Counted from the stretch's first letter, positions 1 through 10,158 are shown. The stretch is DNA of 64,000 bases from Micromonospora musae (GCF_003626635.1 NZ_RAZT01000023.1:1-64000); one strand, 5' to 3'. The notes: generated by a model from the letters alone, not told the origin. Numbers and translations are program-made.

Positions 1-626
1 GATCAACGGCTACGTGCCGGACGTGCCCGCACCCTTCGTCTCCTGCGACGACGGCGAGGCCGCCGAGCTGGCCGTCGCGCACCTGGTGGCGCTCGGGCAC
101 CGCCGGATCGGCCTGATCACCGGACCGCTTCGTGCCGGTACGCCGCAAGGTCGCCGGCTGGCGCGCCGCGATGACCCGGCTCGCCGGCCTCGCCGGGTCC
201 GAACTGGACGAGCTCGCCGAGCTGAGCCTCTTCGGCGTCGAGGGTGGCGAGGCGGCCGCCGGACGGCTGCTCGACCGGGGCGTCACCGGCGTCGTCTGCG
301 GCTCGGACCTGATGGCGCTGGGCGCGGTCCGGGCGGCCCGGCAGCGCGGCCTCTCCGTACCGACCGACCTCTCCGTGGTCGGCTACGACGACTCACCGCT
401 GATGGCCTTCACCGACCCGCCGCTGACCACCATGCGGCAGCCGGTCACCGCGATGTCGGTGGCCGCCGTCCGGGCACTGGTCGACGAGATCAACGGGCAC
501 GGCGCCCCGCACTCCGAGTACCTCTTCCGCCCCGAGCTGGTGGTCCGGGGCTCCACCGCGGTCGCACCGACCCGGCCGCACGCGGCCGCCCGGCCGGCCC
601 CGGCCACGCTCGCCGCCACAGCCTGA
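1..626 (+). pseudogene. LacI-family sugar regulator, C-terminal part, frameshifted
   Basis: This is the effector-binding half of a LacI/GalR repressor; the DNA-binding N-terminus lies before the window. One frame reads LGHRRIGLITG up to about base 124. The family-like sequence then resumes in another frame with DRFVPVRRKVAGWR and continues through GVVCGSDLMALGA, LSVVGYDDSPLMAF and TTMRQP to the stop at 624-626. The reading frame therefore breaks near bases 119-128. Restoring a second copy of CGGAC there would give TGPDRF in frame, so a 5-bp slippage deletion is the simplest explanation (inference). The position before a divergently unlinked GH13 gene on the same strand fits a regulator of alpha-glucoside use. 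A sequencing error cannot be excluded. Confidence 0.7.
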
Positions 627-655
627 CGGCGGCCCGTTCTCGGCCGGGAGCAGCC

Positions 656-688
656 GCAAGCCTTACGCAAGGCCTGCTTGACTCTTGC
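656..688. promoter_or_regulatory. candidate LacI-type operator upstream of the GH13 gene
   Basis: The short element GCAAG occurs at 656-660 and 667-671, and its complement CTTGC at 684-688, within the gap between the regulator and the glucosidase. LacI-family regulators of maltose-type genes in actinomycetes often use CTTGCA-like half-sites. The symmetry is weak, so this is only a candidate. Confidence 0.25.
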
Positions 689-774
689 AACACCCGACCG
701 GCATTCTGCTCCCGCCCGCGCCCACCGGTGTGCCGGGTGCCGCCCTACCGCGCCTGAGAACGGGGATCGCACCG

Positions 775-2406
<1,632 letters not shown>

Positions 2407-2577
2407 GCGGGTAACCCGTAAGCGACCTGGTCGTCCGTCGTGCTCCGCGCCGGCGGGCGGCTGGGGCACCGACCCCTTGTGGTGGGGTGAGGTGATGCCG
2501 GCGTCTCGCGGAGTCCGCTCCGCGGGGCGCCGGTGACCTTACCGCCGAGCACAGTGGGCGGTGGGCCAGCTACTGAA

Positions 2578-2625
2578 GATCTTGGAACGGTTACGCCCTC
2601 GGCGGGGCCGCGAAATTCCAAGATC
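2578..2625. repeat. 10-bp perfect inverted repeat
   Basis: GATCTTGGAA at 2578-2587 is matched by TTCCAAGATC at 2616-2625, with a 28-nt loop. It lies between the GH13 gene and the VOC gene, before the latter's start. It may be a terminator-like structure, a dispersed repeat or an operator; nothing decides between these. Confidence 0.5.
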
Positions 2626-2664
2626 GCGGAGACCGTCGCCGCGGCGAGGGTGGGAGGTGTCGAG

Positions 2665-3033
2665 ATGGTGGTACGGGTGGCGCAGTACACCGTCGACGTC
2701 GAGGAGGTCGACGTCATGGCGGCGTTCTGGTCCGCCGCGCTCGGCTACCGCGTCGAGCAGGGCGGGGACGGCAGCGCGAAGCTCTACCCGCAGGCGGCCG
2801 GCGATGGACCGACCGTGTGGCTGCAGGGCTCGGGCACCGCCAAGCGTGGCAAGAACCGCCTCCACCTCGACCTGGTCAGCGACGGTGACGCGGACACGGA
2901 GGTACGGCGGCTCGTCTCGCTCGGTGCGCGGCGGGCAGACGTCGGGCAGACCGGCGACGAGCAGTTCGTGGTGCTCGCCGACCCCGAGGGCAACGAATTC
3001 TGCGTGCTGGACCAGGCACCGAGCCGACCCTGA
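2665..3033 (+). CDS. VOC (glyoxalase/bleomycin-resistance-like) family protein
   Basis: A 122-aa single-domain vicinal-oxygen-chelate protein. The beta-alpha-beta signature is seen in the N-terminal VDVEEVDVMAAFWSAALGY and the C-terminal VVLADPEGNEFCVLD, typical of the Glyoxalase_6-type subfamily of actinobacteria. The ATG at 2665 is preferred over an upstream in-frame start at 2533 because GGGAGG lies just upstream and the extension has no family similarity. Substrate unknown; such proteins are metal-dependent lyases, isomerases or binding proteins. It converges on the next gene with only 10 nt between stops. Confidence 0.8.
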   Translation: MVVRVAQYTVDVEEVDVMAAFWSAALGYRVEQGGDGSAKLYPQAAGDGPTVWLQGSGTAKRGKNRLHLDLVSDGDADTEVRRLVSLGARRADVGQTGDEQFVVLADPEGNEFCVLDQAPSRP

Positions 3034-3043
3034 TCGCCCCAGG

Positions 3044-3508
3044 TCAGGAGCCCTTGGCGGTTAGGATCTCGGCGATCCGCCGGAACCCGGCCCGCAGCTC
3101 GGCCTCGGTCGGTGGCACCGTCGGCTCGCCCCGGCCGGCCTCGTCCGCCGCCGCGTCCAACTCCTCGTCGATGATGTCCTCGAAGTCTCCGTAGAGATCG
3201 GCCTGGTCGACCTGGGTGGCCTCGTCGACCGCGGCGATCTGCGCGGCAGCGATCTCACTGCGGATCTCCTCGGCCGAGAGCGCCGGCAGCAGCGGCTCGA
3301 CCACCGCCATCAGCTGCTCCTCGGCCACCACCGCCTCGGCCAGGGCGAGGGCGTGCGGCCGTTCGTACGGGCCGCAGACCACCGGCTCCCACTCGTCGAC
3401 ATCGCCGAGCGGGCCGAACGTGATGATCCACGGGAGACCGAGCATCGGCGAGTCGCTCGGCAGGTCCAACGTCACGAGTGCCCCCACCGGCCCATCATCG
3501 TCCGTCAT
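3044..3508 (-). CDS. conserved hypothetical protein, acidic
   Basis: A 154-aa acidic soluble protein without signal peptide or membrane segment. The N-terminal half contains ALVTLDLPSDSPMLGLPWI and a WEPVVCGPYER stretch. The middle is a predicted helical region rich in Ala and Glu (VVAEEQLMAVVEPLLPALS), and the C-terminus TEAELRAGFRRIAEIL is another amphipathic helix. I do not recognise a characterised family. Codon usage matches the neighbours. It is transcribed away from the GntR-yihY pair. Confidence 0.7.
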   Translation of the reverse strand: MTDDDGPVGALVTLDLPSDSPMLGLPWIITFGPLGDVDEWEPVVCGPYERPHALALAEAVVAEEQLMAVVEPLLPALSAEEIRSEIAAAQIAAVDEATQVDQADLYGDFEDIIDEELDAAADEAGRGEPTVPPTEAELRAGFRRIAEILTAKGS

Positions 3509-3588
3509 CGTGGGCCGCCGTGCGGCATTCGCCCGATCCTCCCTCTCGCCCCGCCTCGTGCCGCGCTCCGCTCCGTCGACCTGGCGGC

Positions 3589-3957
3589 TCAGCCGGGGCG
3601 GGACGCGTCCAGGGCGGCGCGGACCAACGCGAGCGCCGCACCGGGTGGCACACCGAGCCGGCGGGCCGTGAGAGCGTACTCGGCGGCCGAGCGCTGGAGC
3701 CGGTCGATCGCGTCGTCCCGCCCCGGCGCCACGAACGTGCCGTTACGGCCCCGCGTCTCGAGCAGCCCACTCCCCTCCAACTCCCGGTACGCCCGGGCCA
3801 CCGTGTTCGGGGCCAGCGTGAGATCCGCGGCGAGTTGCCGCACGGTGGGCAGCCGGGTGCCCACCGGGAGCCGCCCGTCCCCGATCATCTCGGCGAGCTG
3901 AGCGCGCACCTGCTCGTACGGCGGCACCGACGAATCCAGATCGACGGAGATCAGCAT
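3589..3957 (-). CDS. GntR-family transcriptional regulator (YtrA type)
   Basis: A 122-aa regulator with an N-terminal winged helix: PPYEQVRAQLAEMI, GTRLPTVRQLAADL and APNTVARAYRELEGSGLL. The tail after the wing (GTFVAPG) is only about 50 residues and helical, as in the YtrA subfamily, which usually controls ABC-transporter or membrane genes. The ATG at 3957 is chosen because AGGGAG lies 8 nt upstream; a longer version would begin inside the preceding gene. It follows the YihY/BrkB membrane gene by 16 nt, so the two are likely co-transcribed, although no transporter is next to it. Confidence 0.85.
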   Translation of the reverse strand: MLISVDLDSSVPPYEQVRAQLAEMIGDGRLPVGTRLPTVRQLAADLTLAPNTVARAYRELEGSGLLETRGRNGTFVAPGRDDAIDRLQRSAAEYALTARRLGVPPGAALALVRAALDASRPG

Positions 3958-3973
3958 GTCGGGCTCCCTGTCC

Positions 3974-4897
3974 TCAACTGGCACCTCCGGGGGTGCCGGG
4001 ATCGACCTGCTCGTCGAGGTCCGCCGGCGCCGGGCCCTCCGCCAGGTCGACCACCCGGCCCCGGGAGCTGGTGGCGGCGAGCGCCGCGCCGAAGAGCAGT
4101 AGCTGGTTGAGCAGGTAGAGGTAGAGCAGCAGCCCGACCGCGCCGGCCACCACCGTGTACGCCGGGCTCCGCTCGGTGCGGACGACGTAGTAGCGGCCGA
4201 CCGTGTTGAGCAGCGTGATGCCGATCGCGACGAGCAGCACCACCGGGCGCAGCCGCGACCGGCTCATCCGCAGCCGGGGCACCGCGACGAGCAGCAGCGC
4301 GGCGAGGACCGCGTTGACCACCACGCTGAGCACCGCGCTCAACGTGGTCAGCCCGAACGACCCGGTGCTGCGCAGCAGGAAACGCAGCACCGACTCGAGC
4401 GTGTCGACCGCCGCCACCGAGAGGCCGAGCAGCACGAAGACGAGGACCATCACGCCGATGTCGACCAGCCGGCGGATCACCAGGTTGCCGGGCTGCTGGT
4501 TGAACCCGTAGATCAGCCGCTGGGAGGAGCGGATCGCCTCGATCCAACCGATCCCCGTGAAGGTCAGGATGATCAGACCGACCACACCGACCGTGCCGCT
4601 GCTGTCGGCGATCTGCGCCGGGTCGAGGAACGGCAGGTTGTCCCGGAGGAAGTTGCTCGCGGCCACGCTGAACTCGCTGTTGTCGTCCAGGGTCGCGCCG
4701 AAGATGGCGTACACGACGAGGGCGAGCGCGAAGACCGCGAAGAAGCCGTAGTAGGCGATCGCGGCCGCCAGCCGACCGCCGAGCACCTCCGCGTAGCGCG
4801 CACCGGCGCGCCACACGTGGTCGAAGACCGCCGACCGGCGCCGGCCGGCACTGACCCAGCGGTCGATGCCCGCCTCGATCCGGCCGATCACGTTCAC
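3974..4897 (-). CDS. YihY/BrkB-family inner-membrane protein
   Basis: A 307-aa integral membrane protein of the YihY/virulence factor BrkB family. Six or so hydrophobic segments are visible, for example AAAIAYYGFFAVFALALVVY, VGVVGLIILTFTGIGWIEAI, VMVLVFVLLGLSVAAV and AGAVGLLLYLYLLNQLLLF. The family signature around the first segment (RLAAAIAYYGFFAVF) and the WIEAIRSSQRLIYG loop are clear. The C-terminus is a soluble acidic tail. The molecular function of the family is not established; RNase BN was an early misassignment. Confidence 0.85.
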   Translation of the reverse strand: MNVIGRIEAGIDRWVSAGRRRSAVFDHVWRAGARYAEVLGGRLAAAIAYYGFFAVFALALVVYAIFGATLDDNSEFSVAASNFLRDNLPFLDPAQIADSSGTVGVVGLIILTFTGIGWIEAIRSSQRLIYGFNQQPGNLVIRRLVDIGVMVLVFVLLGLSVAAVDTLESVLRFLLRSTGSFGLTTLSAVLSVVVNAVLAALLLVAVPRLRMSRSRLRPVVLLVAIGITLLNTVGRYYVVRTERSPAYTVVAGAVGLLLYLYLLNQLLLFGAALAATSSRGRVVDLAEGPAPADLDEQVDPGTPGGAS

Positions 4898-4966
4898 GCC
4901 GTCATCCTCGCCGATGTCGCCGCGCCGTGGGGGTAACCCTCGCGGGCGCGCCCGCCGGCCGACCGG

Positions 4967-5542
4967 TCAGCCGCCCAGCCGGAAGTCCCGTCGTGGCTGC
5001 CAGCGGGCCTGCCCGCTGTGCAGGAACAGGGTGAACGACGCCACGTCGAACATCGCGGAGAAGTCGGCGAGGTCCTCGTACACCTTGTCCAATGCCTCGG
5101 GCGCGACGTCCTGCGCCACGGTGACGTGCGGGTGGTAGGGGAAGCGCGCTTCGCGGTGCAGCTCCGGGGCGGCGCTGATCGCGGCGGCGAGCAGCTCGCA
5201 CTCGCTGATCCCGGCCGCCACCGCCACGAAGACCACCTGCGTCACCGGGCGGAACGTGCCGGTGCCGCGCAGGTGCAGGGTGAACGGCAGGTGGGCGGCG
5301 GCGACCTCGGCCAGGTGCCGTTCCACGGCGGGTAGGGCGGCGGCCGGTATCTCGGTCGGGCCGAGCAGCGTCACGTGGGCGGGGATGTCCGCCGCCTGGG
5401 GGTCGCCGGCCTCCGCGCGTCGCCGGGTGAGCTGAGCGCCCCACGGCTGCGGGATGTCGACCGCGACCCCGATCTGGATGAGGTCGCCCGCTGCGGGCGC
5501 CCCGCCCCTGCGATCCACGCTGCGCGCCACCTCTCCGGCCAC
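4967..5542 (-). CDS. 2'-5' RNA ligase/2H phosphoesterase family protein
   Basis: A 191-aa member of the 2H phosphoesterase superfamily, identified by two HxT motifs: HVTLLGP in the first half and HPHVTVAQD in the second. Known relatives (ThpR/LigT) open or form 2',3'-cyclic phosphates in RNA. The start is uncertain. The GTG at 5542 has GGAG 8 nt upstream and is chosen; GTGs at 5530 and 5518 are alternatives. It lies 37 nt downstream of trpS on the same strand and is probably in one transcript with it, a plausible RNA-metabolism pairing. Confidence 0.8.
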   Translation of the reverse strand: MAGEVARSVDRRGGAPAAGDLIQIGVAVDIPQPWGAQLTRRRAEAGDPQAADIPAHVTLLGPTEIPAAALPAVERHLAEVAAAHLPFTLHLRGTGTFRPVTQVVFVAVAAGISECELLAAAISAAPELHREARFPYHPHVTVAQDVAPEALDKVYEDLADFSAMFDVASFTLFLHSGQARWQPRRDFRLGG

Positions 5543-5579
5543 CGGCCCGTCTCCACCCGTCCCGCGCCGCGTCGCGGCG

Positions 5580-6605
5580 CTACTCGCCGCGCACCGGCGG
5601 GAAGAAACCGATCCGTTCGTACGCGGCCCGCAGCGTCGGGCCGGCCACCGTTCGCGCCTTCTCCGCACCGGCGGCGAGCAGCTTGTCCAGCTGGGCCGGG
5701 TCGTCCAGGTAGCCGTTCGTGCGTTCCTGGATCGGGCGGACGAACTCGGTGACCACCTCGGCGAGGTCCTTCTTGAGGTCGCCGTAGCCCTTGCCGGCGT
5801 ACGCGGCGACCAGGTCGTCGATGTCCCGACCGGAGAGTGCCGAGTAGATGGTCAGCAGGTTGGCGATGCCCGGCTTGCCCTCGGCGTCGAAGACGATCTC
5901 CCGACCGGTGTCGGTGACCGCCGAGCGGATCTTCTTGGCCGTACGGGCCGGCTCCTCCAGCAGGTCGATGATGCCGGCCGGCGAGGACGACGACTTCGAC
6001 ATCTTCGCGGTCGGCTCCTGCAGATCGGTGATCTTGGCAGTGTCCTTCACGATGTGCGGCGCGGGCACGGTGAAGGTCTTGCCGAAGAGCGAGTTGAACC
6101 GCTGCGCGAGGTCCCGGGAGAGCTCCAGGTGCTGGCGCTGGTCCTCGCCGACCGGCACCGCGTCGGCCTGGTAGAGCAGGATGTCGGCGGCCTGCAGGAT
6201 CGGGTAGGTGAAGAGGCCGACGCTGGAGCGGTCGCTGCCCTGCTTCTGCGACTTGTCCTTGAACTGGGTCATCCGGCTCGCCTCGCCGAAACCGGTGATG
6301 CAGCCGAGCACCCAGGCCAGCTGCGGGTGCTCGGGCACCTGCGACTGGACGAAGAGGGTGCTGCGCTCCGGGTCGAGGCCGAGCGCGAAGAGCTGCGCGG
6401 CGGCGACCCGGGACCGCTGCCGGAGCACCTTCGGGTCGTGCCCGGCGGTGATCGCGTGCAGGTCGACCACGCAGTAGAACGCCTCGTGGGTCTCCTGCAA
6501 CGCCACCCAGTGCCGCAGCGCGCCCAGGTAGTTGCCGAGGTGGAACGAGTCGGCGGTCGGCTGGATGCCGGAGAAGACGCGGGGGCGGGCGGGAACGTCG
6601 GGCAT
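5580..6605 (-). CDS. trpS: tryptophanyl-tRNA synthetase
   Basis: A 341-aa class I aminoacyl-tRNA synthetase charging tRNA-Trp in the cytoplasm. The HIGH-like HLGN begins at residue 22 and KMSKS is at 201-205. PILQAADILLYQAD and GEDQRQHLELSRDLAQRFN are diagnostic of TrpS. The length is normal. The ATG at 6605 gives the canonical N-terminus RVFSGIQPTAD. No strong ribosome-binding site precedes it, and an AGAATT hexamer sits 6 nt upstream, so a leaderless transcript is possible. No T-box or attenuator is seen in the 33-nt gap to the upstream gene. Confidence 0.97.
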   Translation of the reverse strand: MPDVPARPRVFSGIQPTADSFHLGNYLGALRHWVALQETHEAFYCVVDLHAITAGHDPKVLRQRSRVAAAQLFALGLDPERSTLFVQSQVPEHPQLAWVLGCITGFGEASRMTQFKDKSQKQGSDRSSVGLFTYPILQAADILLYQADAVPVGEDQRQHLELSRDLAQRFNSLFGKTFTVPAPHIVKDTAKITDLQEPTAKMSKSSSSPAGIIDLLEEPARTAKKIRSAVTDTGREIVFDAEGKPGIANLLTIYSALSGRDIDDLVAAYAGKGYGDLKKDLAEVVTEFVRPIQERTNGYLDDPAQLDKLLAAGAEKARTVAGPTLRAAYERIGFFPPVRGE

Positions 6606-6638
6606 GACGCCAATTCTGTCAGCCCGCCCGGGCGGGCG

Positions 6639-7664
6639 TCATGACGGCCCGGCGGGTCGCGCCCTGCCGGTCACCGTGGGCGTCGTCACCTCGCGTCGCT
6701 GCTCCGGCAGCCGGGCGACGGAGACCGCGATCCGGGCCGCCCGTCGCCCCTCCAGGGCGAGCACCCGCAGCAGCCACCCGCCGGGCGGGTCACCCGGCTC
6801 GCCGGCGCCGGCGTCGGCCGGGCCGGGCGCCACCGGCACCTCGTCACCGGCGACGGGCAGCCGGCCCAGCGCGGCCATCACGTATCCGCCGACCGTCTCG
6901 TACGGCCCCGGCGGCAGCGTGATCCCGGTGCGCTCGGCGAAGTCGGCGAGGTTGAGCCGCCCGTCCAGCACGGTGGGCAGCCCGGCGCGCACCGGGTCGA
7001 ACGTGCCGTCGTACTCGTCGTGGATCTCGCCGACCAGCTCCTCGATGAGGTCTTCGAGCGTCACGATGCCGGCCGTGCCGCCGTACTCGTCGACCACCAC
7101 CGCGAGGTGGTGCCCCTCCCGGCGCATCTCGGTCAGCGCGGCGAGCACCCGCTTGCTGCCGGGCAGCCGTTTCACCTCGCGGGCCAGCTCGCCCACGCCG
7201 ACGCACGGGTCGGCCTCCGGCCGCAGCAGCACGTCCCGCAGGTGGACGAGGCCGACCACGTCGTCGTGGGTGCCGTCGGTGACCGGGTAGCGGGTGTGCG
7301 GCTCGGCCCGTACCAGCCGGGCCGCCTCCGCGATGGTCAGCCCGGCGGGCAGGAAGACCACTTCGGTGCGGGGCATCATCACCTCGCGGATCAGCCGCGC
7401 CCCGGCGACGAGCACCTCGTCGATGATCCGGCGCTCGTCGGCGTCGAGCAGGGTGTTCGCGGCCACCAGGTCACGCAGGTCGGCCTCGCTGATCCGCTCC
7501 CGGCCGGCCGCCGGGCTCGCGCCGAGCAGGTCGGTGACGCGGCGCGTGGCGGCGTCGGCGGCCCGTACCACCATCCGGGCCACGGCCCGGGCGAACGGCC
7601 CCGGGTCCCGGCCCGGCCGTCGCCGGGCGCGTCGCCGGCGCTCGGGGCCGCCCGCTTCCCGCAT
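6639..7664 (-). CDS. CBS-domain protein with CorC/HlyC domain (hemolysin family)
   Basis: A 341-aa soluble CorC-like protein. An N-terminal basic region is followed by ISEADLRDLVAANTLLD and the hallmark VMMPRTEVVFL. Two CBS motifs follow (about residues 100-220, with TRYPVTDG and VVVDEYGGTAGIVTLEDLIEE), then a CorC_HlyC C-terminal domain with GGYVMAALGRLP. It lacks the DUF21 membrane domain of full CNNM/CorB transporters. Relatives influence Mg/Co efflux or membrane integrity; the hemolysin name is historical. The ATG at 7664 is chosen over an extension to 7760 because a TACCAT box is 7 nt upstream (leaderless). Confidence 0.85.
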   Translation of the reverse strand: MREAGGPERRRRARRRPGRDPGPFARAVARMVVRAADAATRRVTDLLGASPAAGRERISEADLRDLVAANTLLDADERRIIDEVLVAGARLIREVMMPRTEVVFLPAGLTIAEAARLVRAEPHTRYPVTDGTHDDVVGLVHLRDVLLRPEADPCVGVGELAREVKRLPGSKRVLAALTEMRREGHHLAVVVDEYGGTAGIVTLEDLIEELVGEIHDEYDGTFDPVRAGLPTVLDGRLNLADFAERTGITLPPGPYETVGGYVMAALGRLPVAGDEVPVAPGPADAGAGEPGDPPGGWLLRVLALEGRRAARIAVSVARLPEQRREVTTPTVTGRARPAGPS

Positions 7665-7671
7665 GTCAGAG

Positions 7672-7677
7672 ATGGTA
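7672..7677 (-). promoter_or_regulatory. leaderless -10 box (TACCAT) of the CorC-like gene
   Basis: TACCAT on the minus strand ends 7 nt before the ATG at 7664 and no Shine-Dalgarno is present, so transcription probably begins at or next to the start codon. Confidence 0.55.
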
Positions 7678-7843
7678 GACAGCGGGACGTTCCGGCACCG
7701 GGTTTCCCACCGGCCGTGGCGCGGCCCGCCGCCGTCCGCCCGCCGCCGTCGAACCCCCACACGTGTTCAACTCTGTTGGATCGTGAGAGTTTATGATGGA
7801 ATCGGGTTGCCCGGTGGGAAGCGCCGGGTCGACCACCCGCCCG

Positions 7844-7849
7844 TAGGGT
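7844..7849 (+). promoter_or_regulatory. candidate -10 box (TAGGGT) for galE-galK
   Basis: TAGGGT lies about 50 nt before the galE start, giving a leader of roughly 40 nt that contains the aggagg ribosome-binding site. A second AT-rich hexamer, TATGAT at 7792-7797, next to a near-palindrome (TTCAAC-TCT-GTTGGA, 7766-7780), could be an upstream promoter or operator. Confidence 0.35.
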
Positions 7850-7899
7850 GAGCACCGACACCGGCCGCTGCGTGAGCCGGCCAGGCAGGAGGAGTCGAC

Positions 7900-8883
7900 G
7901 TGAAACTGCTCGTCACCGGTGGCGCCGGCTACATCGGCAGTGTCGTGACCAGGATGCTGCTCGACGCCGGTCACGAGGTGGTCGTCCTCGACGACCTGCG
8001 CACCGGCTACCGCGTCGCGCTCGCCCCCGACGCCACCCACGTCGACCTGCCCATCCACGAGGCGGCGCAGGTGCTCACCCGGGAAGCCGGCTTCGACGGC
8101 GTGCTGCACTTCGCCGCGCTCATCGCCGCCGGCGAGTCGATGGTCAAGCCCGAGCTCTACTGGCACAACAACACCGTCGGGTCGCTCGCGCTGATCGACG
8201 CGGTCCGGGCCGCCGGGATTCCACGGATGGTCTTCTCCTCCACGGCCGCCGTCTACGGCAACCCGACCGAGCTGCCGATCCCGGAGACCGCGGTGAAGGC
8301 GCCGACCAACACGTACGGGGCGACCAAGCTCGCCGTCGACATGGCGCTCACCTCCGAGGCGATCGGGCACGGCCTGGCCGCCGTCTCGCTGCGCTACTTC
8401 AACGTGGCGGGCGCCCACCTCACCGGCGACGTCGCGCTCGGCGAGCGGCACGACCCCGAGACCCACCTGATCCCGATCGCGCTGGAGGTCGCCGCCGGCC
8501 GGCGGGAGAAGCTGCAGCTCTTCGGCGACGACTACCCCACCGCCGACGGCACCTGCGTCCGCGACTACATCCACGTCGCCGACCTGGCCCGGGCCCACCT
8601 GCTCGCCCTGGACGCCGCCACCGCCGGTCAGCACCGGGTCTACAACCTCGGTAACGGCAACGGGTTCACCAACCGGCAGGTGGTCGACGTGGTCCGCGAG
8701 GTGACCGGGCACCCGCTGCCGGTCGAGATGGCGCCGCGCCGCGAGGGCGACCCCGCCGAGCTGGTGGCCTCGTCCCGGCTGGCCCGCGAGGAGCTGGGCT
8801 GGGTGCCGCAGAAGCCGACCCTGCACGACATGGTCGGCGACGCCTGGACCTTCTACCGCACGCACCTCCTGGAGCAGGCATGA
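7900..8883 (+). CDS. galE: UDP-glucose 4-epimerase
   Basis: A 327-aa extended short-chain dehydrogenase/reductase that interconverts UDP-glucose and UDP-galactose with NAD. The Rossmann motif GGAGYIG is at the N-terminus, the SST triad element at 113-115, and Tyr139/Lys143 of YGATK form the catalytic pair. YNLGNGNGF near residue 248 is typical of GalE. The GTG start at 7900 is supported by AGGAGG 6-7 nt upstream. The stop overlaps the galK start by 4 nt (ATGA), implying translational coupling. galT is not in the neighbourhood, so the Leloir pathway would need a transferase elsewhere. Confidence 0.95.
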   Translation: MKLLVTGGAGYIGSVVTRMLLDAGHEVVVLDDLRTGYRVALAPDATHVDLPIHEAAQVLTREAGFDGVLHFAALIAAGESMVKPELYWHNNTVGSLALIDAVRAAGIPRMVFSSTAAVYGNPTELPIPETAVKAPTNTYGATKLAVDMALTSEAIGHGLAAVSLRYFNVAGAHLTGDVALGERHDPETHLIPIALEVAAGRREKLQLFGDDYPTADGTCVRDYIHVADLARAHLLALDAATAGQHRVYNLGNGNGFTNRQVVDVVREVTGHPLPVEMAPRREGDPAELVASSRLAREELGWVPQKPTLHDMVGDAWTFYRTHLLEQA

Positions 8884-10037
8884 CCGACGTCGCCGACCGC
8901 GCCACCACCGGCTTCCGCCGGGAGTTCGGCGCGCCGCCGGCCGGCCAGTGGGCGGCCCCCGGACGGGTCAACCTGATCGGCGAGCACACCGACTACAACG
9001 ACGGCTTCGTGCTCCCCTTCGCGCTGCCCCTGCGTACGGTGGCGGCCGCCGACCGGCAGGAGGGCGCGCGCTGGACGGTCTGGTCGGAGCTCTCCGGCGA
9101 GACGATCGACTTCGGCGCCGACGAGGTCGACGAACCCGGTCGGGTCGCCGGCTGGGGCGCGTACGTCGCCGGGGTCGTCTGGGCGCTGCGCGAAGCGGGG
9201 CACGACGTGCCCGGCGCGCGCCTCGCCATCACCTCCGACGTGCCGCTCGGCGCCGGGCTCTCCTCGTCGGCGGCGCTGGAGGCGGCGGTGCTGACCGCCC
9301 TGGTCGACCTGGGCGGCCTCGACCTGCCCGCCGAGCGGCAGCCCCGGCTCGCCCAGCGCGCCGAGAACCACTACGTCGGCGCGCCGACCGGGATCATGGA
9401 CCAGTCGGCCTCCATCCGCTGCCGCGACGGGCACGCGCTCTTCCTCGACTGCCGCAGCGAGGGCGTCGAACACATCCCCTTCGACCTGCGGGGCGCCGGG
9501 CTCGCCATGCTGGTCGTCGACAGCCACGCCCCGCACCGGCACGCCGACGGCGAGTACGCTGCCCGCCGCAAGTCCTGCGAGGCCGGCGCCGAGCGGCTCG
9601 GCGTGCCCGCGCTGCGCGACGTCACCGTCGACCAGCTCGACACCGCGCTCGCCCGCCTCGACGACCCGGAGACCCGCCGCCGGGTCCGGCACGTGGTCAC
9701 CGAGGACCAGCGGGTGCTCGACACCGTGGCGCTGCTGCGCGCCGGCCGGGTCCGCGAGATCGGCCCGCTGCTCACCGCCTCGCACGTCTCGATGCGCGAC
9801 GACTTCGAGATCACCGTGCCCGAGATCGACACGGCGGTCGAGGCGGCGCTCGCCGCGGGCGCGCTCGGTGCCCGGATGACCGGCGGCGGCTTCGGCGGCT
9901 GCGTCCTCGCCCTCGTCGAGGCCGACGCCGCCGACCCGGTCGCCGACGCGGTCACCGCCGCCTACGCCGAGCAGGGCTTCCGCGCCCCCGACCACCTCAC
10001 CGTGCTCCCCGCCCCCGGCGCCGTCCGCCTGACCTGA
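8880..10037 (+). CDS. galK: galactokinase
   Basis: A 385-aa GHMP-family kinase phosphorylating galactose at C1. The galactokinase signature GRVNLIGEHTDYNDG starts at residue 28, the ATP-binding PLGAGLSSSAALE follows at about 122, the catalytic Asp lies in GIMDQSAS and the third motif is MTGGGFGGC. It overlaps galE by 4 nt and ends 11 nt before a strong hairpin, so galE-galK is a two-gene operon. Length and motif order are normal. Confidence 0.96.
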   Translation: MTDVADRATTGFRREFGAPPAGQWAAPGRVNLIGEHTDYNDGFVLPFALPLRTVAAADRQEGARWTVWSELSGETIDFGADEVDEPGRVAGWGAYVAGVVWALREAGHDVPGARLAITSDVPLGAGLSSSAALEAAVLTALVDLGGLDLPAERQPRLAQRAENHYVGAPTGIMDQSASIRCRDGHALFLDCRSEGVEHIPFDLRGAGLAMLVVDSHAPHRHADGEYAARRKSCEAGAERLGVPALRDVTVDQLDTALARLDDPETRRRVRHVVTEDQRVLDTVALLRAGRVREIGPLLTASHVSMRDDFEITVPEIDTAVEAALAAGALGARMTGGGFGGCVLALVEADAADPVADAVTAAYAEQGFRAPDHLTVLPAPGAVRLT

Positions 10038-10047
10038 CCCCGTCCCC

Positions 10048-10105
10048 CTCCTTCACGGAAAGAGTGGCTCTCCGACGCTGGACAGCCACTCTTTCCGTGA
10101 AGGAG
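10048..10105. terminator. 22-bp perfect inverted repeat after galK
   Basis: The arms at 10048-10069 and 10084-10105 are perfectly complementary over 22 bp (core CCTTCACGGAAAGAGTGG), separated by 14 nt. The position just after the galK stop suggests a terminator, but there is no U-tract and the arms are unusually long for one, so a dispersed palindromic repeat is also possible. Confidence 0.7.
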
Positions 10106-10158
10106 CCCGCAAGCTGTTCGGCGGTCCGGCCGCTGGACCGTCCAGCAGCGACTGTCGA

